This document shows positions 1 through 6,768 of a DNA stretch of 6,772 bases, in pieces. A program made the translations under genes and the position numbers. The DNA is taken from positions 1 through 6,772 of the forward strand of contig JAEKFU010000124.1 in assembly GCA_016522385.1 (NCBI GenBank), written 5' to 3'. Each line of letters begins with the position of its first letter. Within the stretch, counting starts at the first letter, position 1. The notes under the pieces were generated by a model. It had not been told where the DNA came from. It was given only the letters and a program-made list of their open reading frames with translations, and ran no database searches. Source of the DNA: Pseudomonadota bacterium. GTDB lineage: Bacteria > Pseudomonadota > Alphaproteobacteria > Rhizobiales > Aestuariivirgaceae.

Positions 1-906
1 GCCGGCTCTGTCGTTGGCGTGAAGGAAACTCTGGATGCCGTCGACAAGGGCCTGATCGAAGGCGGCTTTGCCTGGACGCACTACTGGTCCGGTAAGCATC
101 CTGCTGCCATGCTGTTCGGTTCTCCCGTGGCTGGCGCCGGCGTCGGCATCGACAACATAGCCTTCGTCTCCTGGTTCCTTTATGGCGGCGGCAAAGAACT
201 CTATGAAGAGTTGTGGAAAGAAATGGGCGTCAACGTGAAGGGTTTCATGTTGCAGCCGGTCGGGCCGGAGGCTCTTGGTTGGTTCAAAGAGCCAATTGCC
301 TCAATGGATGATTTCCGGAAATACCGCTTCCGCACCCCTCCGGGTATCCCGGGGCAAACCTACAAGGACATCGGCGTAGCCTCTGTGGCTATGGGCGGCG
401 GTGACATTCTGCCGGCGTTGGAAAAAGGCACTATCGATGCGGCTGAGTGGTGCTGCCCGAAACCAGACAGCGTGTTTGGTTTCCAGAAGGTGCTCAAGCA
501 TTATTATCTGCAGGGCCTGCACCAGGTGGTCGTGAATGCTGATGTCTACATCAATGGCGACGTCTACAACAAGCTGAGCGATCATGAGAAAAAGGCAATC
601 GAAGTGGCGGCCAATGCTTCTTTGATCAAGGCGCTAGGCTACCGCATCTATGAAAACGGCAAGGCCCTTAAAGACCTGACCGAGAACCATGGTGTGCAGC
701 TGCACGACACGCCGGCCGACTATTTCCCAGCCTACATGAACGCCGCCAAGGCCTCGCTTGAAAAGAATGCTGAAGCGAACCCGTTCTTCAAGAAAGTGTG
801 GGAATCACAGAAGGCGTTTGCTGAAATCGCGGTACCGTTTTGGGCGGGCGCACAGACGTCGAACGCCCAGCTCGGCAAGGCTTTCGCCGACAGCTTGAAA
901 AAGTAA
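1..906 (+). CDS. TRAP transporter solute-binding protein, DctP/TakP type (5' partial)
   Basis: This is the periplasmic binding protein of a tripartite ATP-independent transporter, which captures the substrate and delivers it to the DctQM membrane partner encoded next. The reading frame is open from base 1, so a GTG at base 19 is an internal valine codon and not the start. About 301 residues are visible, and roughly 50-70 residues including the signal peptide should lie to the left. Family marks seen are a W-x-x-Y-W-x-G-K segment near the visible N-terminus, the ligand-arginine region around visible residues 107-116 (RFRTPPG), and the GTIDAAEW motif near residues 143-150, typical of the TakP-like, acid-binding subgroup. 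Downstream genes point to DHPS or sulfolactate as ligand (HpsK-like role), which is inference; another organic acid is possible. A strong hairpin follows the stop. Confidence 0.9.
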   Translation, partial: AGSVVGVKETLDAVDKGLIEGGFAWTHYWSGKHPAAMLFGSPVAGAGVGIDNIAFVSWFLYGGGKELYEELWKEMGVNVKGFMLQPVGPEALGWFKEPIASMDDFRKYRFRTPPGIPGQTYKDIGVASVAMGGGDILPALEKGTIDAAEWCCPKPDSVFGFQKVLKHYYLQGLHQVVVNADVYINGDVYNKLSDHEKKAIEVAANASLIKALGYRIYENGKALKDLTENHGVQLHDTPADYFPAYMNAAKASLEKNAEANPFFKKVWESQKAFAEIAVPFWAGAQTSNAQLGKAFADSLKK

Positions 907-915
907 CGATATCAG

Positions 916-945
916 ACCGGAAGCCGTTTTAGGACGGTTTCCGGT
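916..945 (+). terminator. Strong stem-loop after the binding-protein gene (attenuator or mRNA-stabilising hairpin)
   Basis: Bases 916-927 pair with 934-945 as a 12-bp stem with one G:U wobble (923:938) and a 6-base loop (928-933), starting 9 bases after the stop codon. The stem is followed by TTATTT, a poor U-tract, so full rho-independent termination is doubtful. Because the transporter membrane gene follows on the same strand, I infer partial termination or 3'-end protection that would give more binding-protein mRNA than permease mRNA. No promoter is evident between the hairpin and the next gene. Confidence 0.6.
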
Positions 946-997
946 TATTTGCAGGGGGGCAAATCGGCCCTTGCCGCGTACGCGGTGATGCCGATGT

Positions 998-1005
998 AGG
1001 GGAGG
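998..1005 (+). promoter_or_regulatory. Ribosome binding site for the DctQM fusion gene
   Basis: AGGGGAGG lies 8 bases upstream of the ATG at 1014. It is a near-ideal Shine-Dalgarno sequence and fixes that start, ahead of the later in-frame ATGs. Confidence 0.8.
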
Positions 1006-1013
1006 CAAGTCCC

Positions 1014-3269
1014 ATGGCAGATGATGTCAAAGCCGAAGAACTCGACATTACCGATGAACTGATCGCCGAGCGCCGCGCGGAAGAGCCGGGCCAGACGCCT
1101 GAGGATATGACGTCCTGGCAGCGGCCAATCACCGCATTCATCGATGTTTTGAACCTATGGGCAGGGCGGATTACGTGCCTGCTTTTCGTTCCGATCATTG
1201 CGGCAATTGTCTACGAAGTCGTCGCCCGCAAGCTGTTTCTCGCCCCGACGCTGTGGGCCTATGACACCACCCGCATGCTGGCTGGCGCAACATTCATGCT
1301 TGGTGCCGGCTACGCATTGATGCGTGGCGTTCATATCCGCGCCGATTTTCTCTATCGAAACTGGCCGAAAGAGCGCCAGGCGACGGTGGATGCGCTGCTT
1401 TATCTTGCGTTCTACTTCCCGGCGCTACTGTTCTTTTTCTGGGTCTCGCTGGATTACACCTATGATGCCTGGTGGCGATGGGAGCGCGCCAGCGATTCAA
1501 CCATGATGGCCCCGCTGGCGCCGGCCCGCACGGCGATGCCCGTCGGTGCACTATTGTTGCTCTTACAGGGTGTGGCCGAGCTTTTCCGCTGTTTTTATGA
1601 CATGGGCAAGGAGCGCGAAGCGAAGTTCGTCAAGTTCCTGCCAATCTATGTTGTTGGGCTGTTGGCGGTGTTTGTCGGCACCTTTTTTCCAGGCGTACTG
1701 CCGCTGGGTGACTGGTGGTCAAACCTCGTCGGCTTGACCGGACTTGGTGATATATCTCCTGAGTATATCGGCGTGCTGATGATCGGCGTAATGCTATTTG
1801 CGATTTTCGTCGGCTTCCCGATCTCCTTCACATTGATATTTCTCGGATTCGTTTTCGGCGCCTGGGGCTTCGGCAGCAACCTGGTTTTCTATCTGCAAAC
1901 GCTGCAATTCAACTCGGTTATGCTGGATGATCAGCTCGTCGCCGTGCCGCTGTTCGTCTTCATGGGCATCATGATGGAGCAAGCCGGTTTGATGGAACGG
2001 CTCTTCAATTCGGTGCAGCTGATGCTGTCGCGCACGCGCGGCGCTCTCTATATTGCGGTGCTTTTCGTTTCGACAATCTTTGCCGCGGCAACCGGCATCG
2101 TTGGTGCTTCCGTGACAATCCTAGGCATTATGGCCGCCAAGACGATGAATCGGTCCGGGTATGATGTAAAGGTCGCTGCCGGCACCATCACTGCGGGTGG
2201 TACGCTGGGTATCCTGATCCCACCATCGATCATGCTGGTGGTCATGGGGCCAGTGCTTGAAGTACCGGTGACCGACCTGTTTGCTGCTGCCATAGTTCCT
2301 GGTGTTCTGCTGGCGTTCCTCTATATGCTCTATGCGCTCGGACGGTGCCTGATCAATCCAAACCTGGGACCGATCCTCCCCCCGGATGAACAACCAGAAA
2401 CTTCGCCCTACTACTTTCTCGAAGTGGTAATGGTGATGGCTTCAATGGTATTCCTGGTGTATCTCGCAGCCCAGGGCATCAAAGGAACATTTGACGGGCT
2501 GTTCCCGTTTGCCGCGCTTCTCATTCCGGTCGGTTGGGTCGGTGTCATGTATGGCGCTTTCACCTGGGTCCACAACAGCAAGCCTGGCGGGTTCTACTTC
2601 TCAGATCTTTGGTACGAGTTCTTCATGGGGCTGGTGCCACCGGCGACGCTGGTTGCCTTCGCGCTAGGGTCCATTCTGCTCGGCTGGGCGACGCCTTCCG
2701 AAGCGGCCGGTTGTGGCGCATTCGGTGCCATGCTGCTCACTGCGGCCTATGGCAAGTTCAGCACCGGGCGGTTCTATGACGCGCTGGTCAAGACCCTGGA
2801 AATCAGCGTGCTGATCATGTTCCTGGTGGCGGCCTCGAACTTCTTCGGTGCTGTGTTCTCGCGACTCGGCACTCCGTTCATGCTGACCGAACTACTGTTG
2901 TCCTGGGAGATGTCGACGACGATGGTGCTGATCATCGTAATGGCGCTCGTGTTCCTGCTGGGCTGGCCGCTCGAATGGGTCCCGATCGTGCTGATCATCG
3001 TCCCGATCCTGATTCCGCTTTTGACCAAGCTGGACGTCAACCTGTTGTGGTTCGGCATCCTTGTGGCAGTCAACCTGCAGACAGCCTGGCTCAGTCCGCC
3101 GGTAGCGCTATCGGCGTACTTCCTCAAAGGCGTCGTGCCGGAGTGGGACCTGAAGGACATTTACCTCGGCATGATGCAGTTCATGGTCATCCAGATGATT
3201 GGCCTGATCCTGATCTTCGCCTTCCCGCAGATTGCCCTTTGGCTACCTGCCTACATGTACGGCAGGTGA
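1014..3269 (+). CDS. TRAP transporter fused permease (DctQ-DctM)
   Basis: This inner-membrane protein joins the small (DctQ) and large (DctM) TRAP subunits and drives sodium-coupled uptake of the substrate held by the binding protein encoded just upstream. Residues 1-50 are acidic, charged and cytoplasmic-looking. The DctQ half (about 50-205) shows E68-x3-R72, the P78-to-W81 region, and G-x-H-x-R-x-D ending at D111. A hydrophobic segment at about 209-229 probably links the halves, as in fused SiaQM-type permeases. DctM runs from about 250 to 751, with the VGFPISF opening near 266-272, the substrate/ion-site motif GTLGILIPPS at 396-405, and a second half containing ATPSEAAG (559-566) and SPPVALS (694-700). 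DctM is usually about 425-430 residues but is about 500 here, because two extra hydrophobic segments sit near 467-487 and 495-515. By context it plays the HpsLM-like role in DHPS uptake; the substrate is inferred. Confidence 0.93.
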   Translation: MADDVKAEELDITDELIAERRAEEPGQTPEDMTSWQRPITAFIDVLNLWAGRITCLLFVPIIAAIVYEVVARKLFLAPTLWAYDTTRMLAGATFMLGAGYALMRGVHIRADFLYRNWPKERQATVDALLYLAFYFPALLFFFWVSLDYTYDAWWRWERASDSTMMAPLAPARTAMPVGALLLLLQGVAELFRCFYDMGKEREAKFVKFLPIYVVGLLAVFVGTFFPGVLPLGDWWSNLVGLTGLGDISPEYIGVLMIGVMLFAIFVGFPISFTLIFLGFVFGAWGFGSNLVFYLQTLQFNSVMLDDQLVAVPLFVFMGIMMEQAGLMERLFNSVQLMLSRTRGALYIAVLFVSTIFAAATGIVGASVTILGIMAAKTMNRSGYDVKVAAGTITAGGTLGILIPPSIMLVVMGPVLEVPVTDLFAAAIVPGVLLAFLYMLYALGRCLINPNLGPILPPDEQPETSPYYFLEVVMVMASMVFLVYLAAQGIKGTFDGLFPFAALLIPVGWVGVMYGAFTWVHNSKPGGFYFSDLWYEFFMGLVPPATLVAFALGSILLGWATPSEAAGCGAFGAMLLTAAYGKFSTGRFYDALVKTLEISVLIMFLVAASNFFGAVFSRLGTPFMLTELLLSWEMSTTMVLIIVMALVFLLGWPLEWVPIVLIIVPILIPLLTKLDVNLLWFGILVAVNLQTAWLSPPVALSAYFLKGVVPEWDLKDIYLGMMQFMVIQMIGLILIFAFPQIALWLPAYMYGR
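3245..3267 (+). repeat. Small inverted repeat across the end of the DctQM gene
   Basis: ACCTGCC (3245-3251) pairs with GGCAGGT (3261-3267) around a 9-base loop, covering the last codons and reaching the first base of the stop codon. There is no U-tract, so it is not a standard terminator. It may be chance, or a weak mRNA structure between the transport and enzyme genes. Confidence 0.4.
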
Positions 3270-3295
3270 CCTAAAGTCTGCGACAACCGCCGCTG

Positions 3296-3307
3296 AATGC
3301 CGGCATT
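3296..3307. repeat. 12-bp perfect palindrome in the gap before hpsN
   Basis: AATGCCGGCATT is a perfect inverted repeat in the 92-base gap between the permease and hpsN-like genes. A palindrome of this length can be an operator half-pair for a dimeric regulator or can be chance. No convincing -35/-10 pair is visible around it, so a function is only a suggestion. Confidence 0.3.
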
Positions 3308-3350
3308 GAACCGATTTTGAAGGTGACATTGCTTGCGAGCTGATCGCCGT

Positions 3351-3356
3351 GGAGAA
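3351..3356 (+). promoter_or_regulatory. Ribosome binding site for the hpsN-like gene
   Basis: GGAGAA lies 5 bases before the ATG at 3362. It supports that ATG as the start, and the protein begins at the length expected for the family. Confidence 0.6.
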
Positions 3357-3361
3357 AACGA

Positions 3362-4669
3362 ATGGCTGTGGAATATCTGAAGAAGGCCGCAAAGACGGCG
3401 GCCAGTGGCGAGCAAGATGTGCGCGCTACAGTGGAATCGGTCTTGGCCGAGATTGAAGCCGGCGGCGACGACAAGGCGCGTGAATTTGCCCTGAAATTTG
3501 ACAAGTGGGATGGCGACATCATAGTCGACCCGGATACAGTTAAAGCTGGGTCCGAAGAGGTCTCACAAACCCTGAAAGACGACATCCGCTTCGCACATGA
3601 CAATGTGCGCAAGTTTGCCGAAGCACAAAAGGCAACTATCCAGGATTGTGACTTCGAGGTTATTCCGGGCCTCTTGGCGGGTCAGAAACAGATCCCGGTG
3701 TCGGCCGCCGGTTGTTACGTGCCGGGCGGCCGGTACAGTCACATCGCATCGGCAATCATGACGGTCACGACAGCCAAGGTCGCCGGCGTCGATCACATTA
3801 CGGCCTGCTCGCCGCCGCGACCCGGTGTCGGAATCAATCCGGCGATTCTTTACACACTTGATCTTTGTGGCGCCGATGCGGTGCTCAATCTAGGCGGTGT
3901 TCAGGGCATCGCGGCGATGGCATTCGGCCTGTTCGGACTGCCCAAGGCGGACATACTTGTGGGTCCGGGAAATCAGTTTGTTGCCGAAGCGAAGCGTCTC
4001 CTCTACGGCCGCGTCGGCATTGACATGTTCGCCGGTCCGACTGAATCGATGGTGATCGCCGACGCGACAGCTGACCCGCATATAGTTGCGTGGGATCTGG
4101 TAGGGCAGGCCGAACATGGCTACAACTCGCCGGTCTGGCTGATTTCGATAGACCGTGCGCTGGCTGAGAAAGTCGCCAAAATCATCCCTGAGCTCATTGA
4201 GACCCTGCCACCAACCAATCGTGACAACGCCGTTGCAGCGTGGCGCGATTACGGCGAGATCATGGTTGTCGATAGCCGGGAGGAGGCTGTGCGCCTGTCG
4301 GACGAATATGCTTCAGAGCATCTGCAGATCCAGTGCGACGATCTCGATTGGTGGCTGGCCAGTCTGCGCAACTATGGGTCACTTTTCCTTGGAGAAGAGA
4401 CAACTGTCGCCTTCGGCGACAAGGTCTCTGGCCCAAATCATGTTTTGCCGACCAAGGGTGCGGCCAAATATTCCGGTGGGCTGTCGGTCGGTAAGTACAT
4501 GAAGACCGTCACCTGGCAGCGCATGACCCGCGAGGCCAATCGCGATATTGCTCAATCTTGCGCAAGGATTTCGCGCTTGGAAGGCATGGAAGGACATGCC
4601 CGGAGCGCCGATGTGCGGCTGGAAAAATATTTTCCCGGGATCAGTTTCGATCTGGCCGCCACGGAGTAA
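3362..4669 (+). CDS. hpsN: Sulfopropanediol (DHPS) 3-dehydrogenase, histidinol-dehydrogenase fold
   Basis: HpsN (EC 1.1.1.308) oxidises (R)-2,3-dihydroxypropane-1-sulfonate to (R)-3-sulfolactate in two NAD+-dependent steps in the cytoplasm, just as HisD oxidises an alcohol to an acid. The 435-residue protein is full length for the HisD family. The zinc and catalytic framework is intact and correctly spaced: Gln249 and His252 (GQAEHG), Glu319-His320 as base pair (ASEHLQ), Asp353 (FGDKVSG) and His412 near the C-terminus. The nucleotide-side motif GPGNQFVAEAKR starts at residue 201. It differs from true HisD at the substrate side: AGCYVPGGRYSHIAS (116-130) has Arg124 where HisD commonly has Thr, and GPTES replaces GPSE. 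The absence of other his genes and the neighbouring TRAP, SDR, zinc dehydrogenase and SuyA-like genes favour HpsN over histidinol dehydrogenase. A related HisD-like enzyme for another polyol remains possible. Confidence 0.87.
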   Translation: MAVEYLKKAAKTAASGEQDVRATVESVLAEIEAGGDDKAREFALKFDKWDGDIIVDPDTVKAGSEEVSQTLKDDIRFAHDNVRKFAEAQKATIQDCDFEVIPGLLAGQKQIPVSAAGCYVPGGRYSHIASAIMTVTTAKVAGVDHITACSPPRPGVGINPAILYTLDLCGADAVLNLGGVQGIAAMAFGLFGLPKADILVGPGNQFVAEAKRLLYGRVGIDMFAGPTESMVIADATADPHIVAWDLVGQAEHGYNSPVWLISIDRALAEKVAKIIPELIETLPPTNRDNAVAAWRDYGEIMVVDSREEAVRLSDEYASEHLQIQCDDLDWWLASLRNYGSLFLGEETTVAFGDKVSGPNHVLPTKGAAKYSGGLSVGKYMKTVTWQRMTREANRDIAQSCARISRLEGMEGHARSADVRLEKYFPGISFDLAATE

Positions 4670-4681
4670 GGCCGACATCCC

Positions 4682-5458
4682 ATGCCGAAGGACTATCTTC
4701 AGTCGCTGTTTTCGCTGGACGGCCGGGTAGCAGTTGTCACTGGTGCGTCGGCAGGCATTGGCCGGCATATGACCAAGACGCTGGCACGAGCCGGTGCGCG
4801 GGTGATCGGCATCGCACGTCGAGCGCAAGGGTTGCAGTCGCTCGTCGATGAGATAGTTAAGGCCGGTGGCAGCGCGGAAGCGATCGTGGTCGACCTGTCT
4901 GGCGAGGACAACTGGCCGCGGCTGGCGGAAGCAGCAACCGAGATTTTCGGGGAACCTGATATCCTGATCAATGCTGCCGGGATCAATCTGCGGCAACCGA
5001 CCGACAAGGTTACTCCAGACGGCTGGAACAAGACCCTGCATCTCAATCTGACAGTGCCGTTCTTTCTGGCGCAAGCGCTGGTGCCCGGGATGCGGGAAAG
5101 AGGTGCGGGCAACATCATCAACATCGCGTCGCTGCAGTCGTTCCGTGCGTTTGCAAACGGCATAGCCTATGGCGCATCAAAAGGCGGCATCACCCAGCTG
5201 ACCCGGGCAATGGCGGAAAGCTGGTCGGCGGACGGGATCACTGCCAATGCCATTGTGCCGGGGTTTTTTCCAACCGAACTGACGGCGCCGGTCTTTGGCG
5301 ATGATGACCTTGCCGCCCGACATGCCGCAGCTACGGCGATTGGTCGCAATGGCGAAATGACCGATCTTGAAGGTGTTACGGTGTTTCTCGCTTCACGCGG
5401 TTCCAGCTACATTACCGGCCAGGTGATCGGCGTTGAAGGAGGCTACCTGGCCAAATGA
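4682..5458 (+). CDS. hpsO: Short-chain dehydrogenase/reductase, probable DHPS 2-dehydrogenase HpsO
   Basis: This is a classical SDR of 258 residues, the usual length. It shows the TGxxxGIG cofactor loop at 20-27, Asp71 for adenine contact, NAAG at 97-100, and a complete catalytic tetrad Asn122, Ser150, Tyr163, Lys167. The C-terminal PGFFPTEL and the SSYITGQVIGVEGGY ending are typical of the gluconate 5-dehydrogenase/3-ketoacyl reductase-like branch. In known DHPS clusters HpsO, with HpsP, is proposed to oxidise and reduce C2 of DHPS, converting the (S) form to the (R) form used by HpsN; position next to hpsN suggests the same here. Arg46-Arg47 after the second strand, with no acidic residue there, might allow NADP(H), which is inference. 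It starts 12 bases after hpsN; GGAG/AAGG around 4663-4671 overlap the hpsN stop. The SDR fold is certain, the exact substrate less so. Confidence 0.82.
   Translation: MPKDYLQSLFSLDGRVAVVTGASAGIGRHMTKTLARAGARVIGIARRAQGLQSLVDEIVKAGGSAEAIVVDLSGEDNWPRLAEAATEIFGEPDILINAAGINLRQPTDKVTPDGWNKTLHLNLTVPFFLAQALVPGMRERGAGNIINIASLQSFRAFANGIAYGASKGGITQLTRAMAESWSADGITANAIVPGFFPTELTAPVFGDDDLAARHAAATAIGRNGEMTDLEGVTVFLASRGSSYITGQVIGVEGGYLAK
5436..5442 (+). promoter_or_regulatory. Ribosome binding site for the hpsP-like gene inside the end of hpsO
   Basis: AAGGAGG lies within the last codons of the SDR gene, 12 bases before the ATG at 5455. That ATG overlaps the SDR stop as ATGA. The arrangement points to translational coupling and supports this start. 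Confidence 0.7.
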
Positions 5459-6450
5459 AGGCACTCGTTTACACCGGTCCCCAGTCGTTGGCATTCCAGG
5501 ACGCCGAAGATCCGCAGCCAGGCGAGAGCGAAGTGCAGATCAAAGTCGATTCCGTCGGCATCTGCGGCTCGGACATGCATGCCTGGCATGGCCACGATGA
5601 ACGCCGGCCAGCGCCGCTGATCCTAGGACATGAGGCGGCCGGCGTCGTCCAGACCGGGGCCATGGCCGGAAACCGGGTAACCGTCAACCCGCTGGTGACC
5701 TGCATGGATTGCAACTATTGCCGAAGCGGGCGGACCAATCTTTGTCCCTTACGGCAGATCATTTCAATGCCGCCGCGCCAAGGCGCCTTTGCAGAGTTCA
5801 TCACGATGCCGACCCGCAATCTCGTGAAGGTTGCGGACGGGGTCGATCTGCAAAAGGCCGCTCTGGCAGAACCGATAGCCTGTTCGTGGCACGCCGTGCG
5901 CATTGCGGACCAGGCACTCTTTGAACCTCTCGAACAGTCGCGGGGCGTCGTACTCGGGGGTGGCGCGATCGGCGTTGCCGCCGCCCTGGTGCTGAGCGCA
6001 TTCGACTGCGAAGACATCTGGATCGCCGAGACCAACCGGCTGCGCCACAGGGTTCTTGAAGGTGCTGGCCCGTTCAAAATCTATGATCCGGTCGATGGTA
6101 CGGGGCCGCAAGGAGGATCTGCGCACATCGTCATTGATGCATTTGGCGGAATGCAAACGCGTGCTGCTGCTGCAACACTGGTGCGACCGGGCGGTGTCAT
6201 CGTGCATGTTGGTCTGGCAGGCGGCGAACCCGGTCTTGATGTGCGCCGGATGACACTTCAGGAAATCACGTTTGTCGGCACCTACACCTACACAATGGAT
6301 GATTTCTGCGAGACCACAACAGCAATATTCGACGGCCGTCTGGGTAAGCTGGACTGGTATGAAGAACGCCCCTTGCAGGATGGTGCCAGGGCTTTCGATG
6401 ATATCCATGCCGGACGTGCGGCCATTCCCAAGATCATTCTCAAACCTTAA
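5455..6450 (+). CDS. hpsP: Zinc-dependent medium-chain alcohol dehydrogenase, probable DHPS 2-dehydrogenase HpsP
   Basis: This cytoplasmic enzyme of the sorbitol/threonine-dehydrogenase type MDR family probably partners HpsO in interconverting DHPS enantiomers through the 2-keto compound. Catalytic zinc ligands are visible as Cys37 (GICGSD), His59-Glu60 (GHEAAG) and Glu139 (AEPIA). The structural zinc site is Cys83, Cys86, Cys89 and Cys97 in the usual C-x2-C-x2-C-x7-C spacing. The Rossmann motif GGGAIG is at 168-173, and Glu192 at the end of the second strand suggests NAD(H). At 331 residues it is slightly shorter than the usual 340-350; part of the difference is a shortened loop between GHEAAGVV and NRVTVNP. 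It overlaps the SDR stop by four bases and is followed 17 bases later by the SuyA-like gene. Family assignment is firm, and the HpsP role rests on gene order. Confidence 0.84.
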   Translation: MKALVYTGPQSLAFQDAEDPQPGESEVQIKVDSVGICGSDMHAWHGHDERRPAPLILGHEAAGVVQTGAMAGNRVTVNPLVTCMDCNYCRSGRTNLCPLRQIISMPPRQGAFAEFITMPTRNLVKVADGVDLQKAALAEPIACSWHAVRIADQALFEPLEQSRGVVLGGGAIGVAAALVLSAFDCEDIWIAETNRLRHRVLEGAGPFKIYDPVDGTGPQGGSAHIVIDAFGGMQTRAAAATLVRPGGVIVHVGLAGGEPGLDVRRMTLQEITFVGTYTYTMDDFCETTTAIFDGRLGKLDWYEERPLQDGARAFDDIHAGRAAIPKIILKP

Positions 6451-6453
6451 CCC

Positions 6454-6459
6454 AAGGAG
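6454..6459 (+). promoter_or_regulatory. Ribosome binding site deciding a GTG start
   Basis: AAGGAG is followed after 8 bases by GTG at 6468, the only well-spaced start for the SuyA-like frame. The next in-frame ATG (6552) would remove the conserved N-terminal part. Confidence 0.85.
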
Positions 6460-6467
6460 CACCTGAA

Positions 6468-6755
6468 GTGAGTATTCCGCAACTGCTTGTCCATGACCGA
6501 AAGGACAATGTTGGTGTCGTCGTCGTCGAAGGACTGACGGCGGGCACTGAAATGCTATGCGTTGTGACCGAAGATAATTCGGACTTTAAAATGACGGCAA
6601 AAGCCGATGTGCCGATCGGTCATAAGGTGGCGCTCAGTGACCTCGATGAAGGTGACACGATCATCAAATATGGTGAGGACATCGGCCGCATGGTGGTCGG
6701 CGTTGAGAGGGGCGGCCATGTGCACGTCCACAATCTGAAAACGAAGCGCTGGTAG
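6468..6755 (+). CDS. suyA: (2R)-3-sulfolactate sulfo-lyase small (alpha) subunit
   Basis: SuyAB (EC 4.4.1.24) cleaves (R)-3-sulfolactate into pyruvate and sulfite; SuyA is the small SAF-domain subunit related to the N-terminal part of UxaA/altronate dehydratase. The 95-residue length fits. Visible family marks are the opening HDRKDNVGVVV, the PIGHKVAL segment at about 50-57, GDTIIKYGEDIG at about 62-73, and the histidine-rich ending with HVHVHN at about 84-89. The start is GTG, fixed by AAGGAG at 6454. It follows the hpsP-like gene by 17 bases, and a ribosome binding site plus ATG for the next gene come directly after its stop, as expected if suyB follows. The main alternative is the small subunit of another UxaA-type hydro-lyase (altronate, galactarate or D-threo-type substrates); the DHPS gene context argues for sulfolactate. 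Confidence 0.84.
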   Translation: MSIPQLLVHDRKDNVGVVVVEGLTAGTEMLCVVTEDNSDFKMTAKADVPIGHKVALSDLDEGDTIIKYGEDIGRMVVGVERGGHVHVHNLKTKRW

Positions 6756-6760
6756 GGAGA
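6754..6760 (+). promoter_or_regulatory. Ribosome binding site for the gene at the right edge
   Basis: AGGGAGA overlaps the suyA stop codon (6753-6755) and sits 8 bases before an ATG at 6769. It indicates that another gene starts at the very end of the window. Confidence 0.6.
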
Positions 6761-6768
6761 TCAAAGAC

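Noticed and set aside
19..906. A complete binding-protein gene starting at the GTG at base 19
   Set aside because: The frame is open upstream to base 1, no ribosome binding site precedes the GTG, and the product would lack a signal peptide and the first part of the domain.
974..985. Perfect palindrome CCGCGTACGCGG in the gap before the permease gene
   Set aside because: It is short, G+C-rich and has no loop or neighbouring repeat copy; chance is the simplest explanation without comparative data.
971..999. A possible promoter (TTGCCG with ATGTAG 17 bases later)
   Set aside because: The -10 match is poor, and the transcript would start only a few bases before the permease ATG, leaving no room for the ribosome binding site.
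3362..4669. Histidinol dehydrogenase (hisD) of histidine biosynthesis
   Set aside because: The catalytic framework fits, but the substrate-side motifs differ from HisD, no his genes are nearby, and the TRAP, SDR, MDR and SuyA-like neighbours match DHPS catabolism.
4379..5074. A 231-codon open frame on the minus strand
   Set aside because: It lies opposite the conserved hpsN-like end and the SDR gene, has no recognisable motif, and would need two well-supported genes to be wrong.
5764..6462. A 232-codon open frame on the minus strand
   Set aside because: It is antisense to the zinc dehydrogenase, whose motifs are intact. The minus-strand product shows no family pattern, and such long antisense frames are common in G+C-rich genes.
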